Source: Hofstenia miamia
Taxonomy: Eukaryota; Xenacoelomorpha; Acoela
DNA: 64,000 nucleotides
Assembly: GCA_004352715.1 (NCBI GenBank)
Contig: SCFE01000002.1
Coordinates: 1,402,216-1,466,215, forward strand
Direction of reading: 5' to 3'
Every line of letters starts with the position of its first letter. Within the stretch, counting starts at the first letter, position 1. Shown piece by piece: positions 59,350-64,000 of this stretch. Under the pieces are notes generated by a model that ran no database searches, was not told the origin of the DNA, and was given only the letters and a program-made list of their open reading frames with translations. The position numbers and the translations under genes were made by a program.

Positions 59350-62300
59350 TGGGACACCTTGAAGTGCTCATAAGAATGATCTTGTTAAGGATCACATTGT
59401 CTCTCTGCTTTTCCACTATCTCTTATTCAGATATTTCTTTTCTCATCAATATTGGTAATACCATTCACCCCTTCTTGTCTACATTTTTCTACCCATCTAT
59501 ATTTGCTGCATCTCTTTGGTATTCTGGTAGTGATGTCCAAAAATCTGCATTATTGTCTAATGTTCCTTTCCAGTGTTCAATCAAGAACATGAATTCATTT
59601 AAATATTCAATCCATCATGATAGTATTCCAGACTTGTCTCCTGAAGATTTTTCAACCAGGCTAATCCAATATTATCCATGCATACTCTAAATTCTCAGCC
59701 AATTAGGAAATGTCTGAATTTTTTGATACTTTCAATAAGTGCTACCATTTCCAACTTGGTTGATCTGTAATTTTCCTCACTTGGTTTTAGTTTCCAGCTG
59801 AATAACTGTATAGGAACCTCCTTTCTGTTTTTTCACTTGTCCCAGTGTTGCTCTGATTCCTACCTTGCTTGCATCACAGTCTAAGATGAATTGCTCATTG
59901 TAGTCTGGTGTGTTCAACAATGGCAGTTTTGTTAGTTCTTCTTTGATGTTATCTAATTCCTCCTGTTCTTGCCATGTCCATATAGATGGTACCAATTTGC
60001 TCATCAATTTTGTCATTTTCACTGTCTTTCTGACAATGTTCAGGATAAAGGTGCCATAGTAGTTGAAGAATCCCATTATCCTCTGTATGTTTTTCTTATT
60101 ATTCAGCTTTTCTATTTTTTAGATCATCTCCCTTGCATTGTCTTTCATGCATATTCTGCCTTTCTCAATTATTCTTCTTAAAAATACTACTTTCTCTTTC
60201 ATTGTGTCACACTTATTTCCATTGATGCAGAGTCCTGCCTTCTCCAATATTGTCAAAGGTCTTTCCAGTTTTTGCAAGTGCTCTTGTATTGTGTAACTAT
60301 TATATCATCTATGTATGCATTGACTCTGTCTTCCATTCTGTGTGTCTTATTCTTTAGCACTTTTGTGATGTATCTCTGAAAAGTTGCAGGTGTGTTGCAT
60401 AGTCTGAATGCCATGGATATCCATTCATACAATCAAATTGGTGTTATAAACACTGTTTTTTCAATTTCATCTTCTTCCAACTTCATCTGCCAGTACACCT
60501 TGCATAAATCTATTGTCATAAAGTACTTGTGCTTGCTTGCCTCATATAGTATGTCCTCTATTCATGGAAGAGGGTATGAGTCTTTCTTCATTGCCTCATT
60601 CAGCTTGTGGAAATCTATGCATAAGCTATACTTATCTCCTTACTTTATGAACACTGTTGGTGCTACATACAGGCTTTCACTTGGACAAATGATCTTATTG
60701 TCAATTAATTCATCTAGTATGTGGTTGTATTTGTCTTTCATTTGCTCTGGCACCCTTCTGACTGGCAGTTTTATGGGTTTGTTTGTTGTTTCAACTATTT
60801 TGTCTTTTTTGCCTATTGCTTGTCCCATGCTTATTTCTCTGTAATTGAACATTTGTTTGTGTCTTCCTAGCATCTCTCTAAATTGTTGAATTTCCCTCAC
60901 TTCCAGGTGTGGGTAATCCTTATTTCTTATCTCAGGTATTCTGTATGCATCTTCTTTGTTTGCTTTCATCCCTATGCCTTTGAGTCAGCTTTTGGGAGTC
61001 CTTGTGACTTTGATGGTGTTTGTCCACTTGCCCTTGAGTTGCCCATGTGGAGTACTTACTGTTTCCATTTGCAAGTCCTTGAGTTGACCATGCAAATTAC
61101 TTGCCCCATCATCATCCTCTATCAATTTCCAAATGAGTCTGATATTGGATTTGATATGTTTTCCATATATCCTCACATTAGATTTCTTTAAATTGATGTT
61201 TTGATTTGTTGTGTTGAGGATTGGTATTTTCCCCTTTTCATTCTTTACTGTGCAGATACTGGACAGCATTGATACTCTCTTTGTGTTAATTCCCTTGTTG
61301 TCATATAGTATTATATCAACTGTTATTTGGTCTACTGTCTCTATCATATGCATATTCCATTGGTGTTGTTGTAGATGAATGTCCTCCTGCAATTTGAACA
61401 TAAACATTTTGTGTCTCCCTTCTTCCTCTTTGATTTCAATTTCCTCCTCATTTACTTTTATTTTCCTAATTTATGACACATCCATTCTTCATTAGGAAAT
61501 CATTGACTAGAATAACCTTGTATGGTAACAGATTGTTATGGGTGTCCACCACTACCAGCAATTTTTCAAATGTTGTGTTCACTATTCTCATTTGCACCAC
61601 ATTTATTATTCCTTTTGTGTTGATGCATTCTTCTGATGCATGTATTTATTGTGTATTACAATTGTTCAAGTCTTACCATTTGGAACCTAATTTCATTGCA
61701 CACTTGTCTGTAATTATCAAATTTGCTGCTCTAGTATCAATTGTTGCTTTTGTCATCACACTGTTAATCATTATCATTATTGTATTTAAATTATCCAAAT
61801 TCATTAAGATCATTATAGGTGTGTGGTTTTTATGAGCTGGTGCTCTAGCTAGTATTCCAACTCTTCATTGGTCTCTGATGCTTTGTTCATTTCATTCTCT
61901 GAGTCTATCAGATCTTCATACTCATAGTAAGCTTCCTCATCTCTGGTTACATTTATTTGTATGGTGCAATCAGGTTTCTTGTGACCCTTCTGTCCACAAC
62001 TGTAGCATTTAACATCTTTTTCTCTCACCTTCTTAGCTTTCCCATCCTTTCCTTTGATTTTTATAATTTTTTCCAATTTGTTTTCACTGTATGGCTTGCT
62101 TGGGGGTCATGGTTTTAAGTTACTTCTCCATATTGGTGCCTCCCTATGCCAGGCAGCTTTCTCATAGATCCATGCATTATTTTCAATTGTTGCTTGGATG
62201 TTGACTGCATTCAGATCATTTTTTCCAATTTATCATACACATCACATTTGATCTTAAATTGTGTCCTGATGCTATCTGGCATCCCTTTGCAGATATGTGA

Positions 62301-63800
62301 AAACAGATCATACTTTGAGTATCTATTCTCTCTTGAGCTTAGCATCACTAATCACTCAACCTGTTGAACATTGTTCCATATGTTGTTGATCTTTTTCATC
62401 TTTGTCGCATTTAGAATAATTTGTTACTGATTCTTAAAACTCTCATTTTCATAGTAGTCTATGAAGTCACCTATCAGTAGTTTGTAATTTCTTTTTGTGT
62501 CTGTGTCCAGTAACAAATAATGCTGGTAAGCTGTTCCTGTAAGATATAGAGGGAGTTTTGCTGCTGCTGCTTCCTGACTTACTTTTCTTTCTGCCATGGT
62601 GATTTTGAGCATCTGCAACCATTCAACAAATGTTGGGTTGTACCTGTCTACCTTCCCATTGAATTTCAGTAACATTATGTTGCAGGGTATGGTATCACTG
62701 GTTATGTTTCACAGTAGTATTAAGCTTTCATATCTTAGTTTATTGTGGTTCTTGATTGTATCCTCACCTTGTAATTGGGTACTTGGTGCTCTTGTAATTT
62801 CATTTATGAGTTTCTGCTTGTCTCCATCCATTTCTTTATCAAGTTCTTTGTATCTTTTGTTTGCCATCATGGGTGGTGCTTGCAGTTCATTTTCTTTTGA
62901 TGTCTGAAATTCTATTTCATGGGTTTGTATGTTTCCTCGATTTTTTTCTTTGCTCAATTGTATTAGTCTCAATTTGTCTCTTAGTTGTTTGAGCTCTTCT
63001 GATTGTATGTCATTGTCTTGTATCAGCTGCCTGTTCTCACTTTCCAATCACTGATTTCTTTCTTGCCATTGCTGATTTTGTTACAGGCATCTTTTGTTAG
63101 ACTCTGATAGTTGTTGATTGAGTGTTTTAATTTCATATTAATAGTTCACTCTGCTTTTCTAGTCTTATTTCCATATCTGCCTTAATTCTGTTTAAAATGC
63201 TCTTGTTCTGCTGCTCCATTTTTTTGAATTTGGCAGTTAACTGTTCTATTTCACTTCTTAAGAGTGTTTCCATTTCCTCGCTTCTTTTCAACATTTCAAC
63301 TATTTCTCAGAAGCTTGTCTCAGGGATTAAGTGTAGTGGCTGTAACTCCATGGCAGGGGATGAATATGTGTCTCCAGAGTATGACAATGAGCATGTGGCT
63401 CTGGGAGTTACCATTCTGGGTGCTGTCTTCTTGGTGCTGCTTTTTTTCTTTTAGTCATTTTATAATCTGGTTTGCAGTGCCACCCCTTCTTGGTCATGAT
63501 TCTAGGCTCTTGTTAGAGTGCATTATGTTAGGTTTGGGTAAATTTCTCCATTGACTATCAACTTCTGGTGCTTGAAATTCCACTTTTACTCATAGGTAAT
63601 GTCAGCATGTCTGAGTTGTTCCACTGAATGTTTCCTGGACACCTTTTGATATAGAAGAAATTCTTTATGTTCTGAGAAGAAACCAACTGTCTTGAATCAG
63701 GTAAGTAAAAGAAATTTTTTCCAATTTTTTGTCTGTTCTTTTTGGCTGTCACAGTTGCCATGTAGCATCTTCTACCAGGCATTGTCATCCATTTCTTCTT
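59350..63800 (-). mobile_element. Decayed Ty3/gypsy-type LTR retrotransposon internal region
   Basis: Order on the minus strand: a coiled-coil Gag N-terminus (63047-62709), a retrotransposon Gag domain (62675-62424, FVEWLQMLKI), a CCHC zinc knuckle (CYSCGQKGHKKPDC, 62007-61966), and a retropepsin-like site (61738-61727). RT follows, from 60969 with the intact catalytic YIDD (60315-60304), then RNase H from about 60076 to 59650 (GFFNYYGTF linker, LDCDASKVGIRATLGQ). The order gag-PR-RT-RH is Ty3/gypsy. Single stops, for example before and inside RT, and a frameshift near 60285 show it is dead. No integrase or LTR is visible, so the 3' side is truncated near 59.35 kb. Its base composition differs from the flanking DNA, as expected for an inserted element. 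Confidence 0.9.
61966..62007 (-). CDS. Gag CCHC zinc knuckle (part of the Ty3/gypsy element)
   Basis: C-x2-C-x4-H-x4-C spacing is perfect. The knuckle lies in a 75-codon open piece that ends at 61849, followed by the protease region in another frame. In such elements the knuckle binds genomic RNA. Confidence 0.9.
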
Positions 63801-64000
63801 GCTATTTCATTATAACCATAGTGATATACTTGTGGGTGGGGATGTACTAATTTCATACTACTTTTCTTCCATGGCTTTAGTTCCATTAACTTTAATTAAT
63901 AGACATTATCATAAACACTATTTAGGTGATGAAGCCTCACAGTATCTGTTCTAATCATTGGTAATGGGCATCTGCCTGAGGCCAATCTCCACATCCAGTA
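63801..64000. other. Upstream flank or leader of the Ty3/gypsy element
   Basis: This should hold the leader or LTR of the minus-strand element. I cannot identify a primer-binding site or LTR border before the window ends. Confidence 0.4.

Noticed and set aside
59349-63554. Plus-strand frames over 59.3-63.6 kb
   Set aside because: Antisense shadows of the minus-strand Ty3/gypsy element.

Overview
The window is A+T-rich eukaryotic DNA with long introns, GT-AG splice sites, many (TA)n microsatellites and assembly gaps. Four intron-containing genes that fit animal families can be assembled. They are three ankyrin-repeat TRP (TRPA-like) cation channels and one secreted or GPI-anchored cysteine-rich protein ending in a Ly6/uPAR (LU) three-finger domain. 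With the LINE, hAT and Ty3/gypsy content this points to an invertebrate animal. The phylum cannot be fixed from the sequence alone; a cnidarian-like genome is only a guess.

Layout: (1) 1-1740 is repeats and a gap. (2) 1982-14555, minus strand, TRPA-like gene A (5 exons, 888 codons); its introns hold two nested hAT transposons, a third hAT-like MITE and a LINE with a broken catalytic motif. (3) 14915-15723 has possible exons of an unrecognised minus-strand gene. (4) 16.8-18.9 kb is a retroelement graveyard: a partly duplicated non-LTR reverse transcriptase butted against an LTR-type integrase. (5) 19929-27720, minus strand, TRPA-like gene B (5 exons, 870 codons), with an aberrant pore; intron 1 holds a LINE that is itself split by a hAT MITE. 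(6) 28415-36748, plus strand, TRPA-like gene C (4 exons, 895 codons), head-to-head with B across about 700 bp. Its introns hold a 432-bp inverted-repeat element in duplicate and two hAT MITEs. (7) 38883-54171, plus strand, gene D (10 exons, 926 codons): signal peptide, about 14 C-x-C..G-Y half-EGF-like modules, an LU domain and a GPI-type tail. (8) 55.8-58.3 kb is a LINE 3' end followed by an exact 738-bp tandem duplication. (9) 59.3-63.8 kb, minus strand, is a decayed Ty3/gypsy element with gag, protease, RT and RNase H recognisable.

The TRPA genes are tandem paralogs: intron phases 2, 0 and 1 are shared, one exon is exactly 199 nt in all three, and the final channel exon is 1850, 1793 and 1850 nt. 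Genes A and C keep a normal-looking pore; B has lost part of S5 and the filter glycine. Whether the three co-assemble is inference. Five hAT-type elements have perfect 8-bp target duplications and two more have 7 of 8, so hAT activity has strongly shaped these introns.
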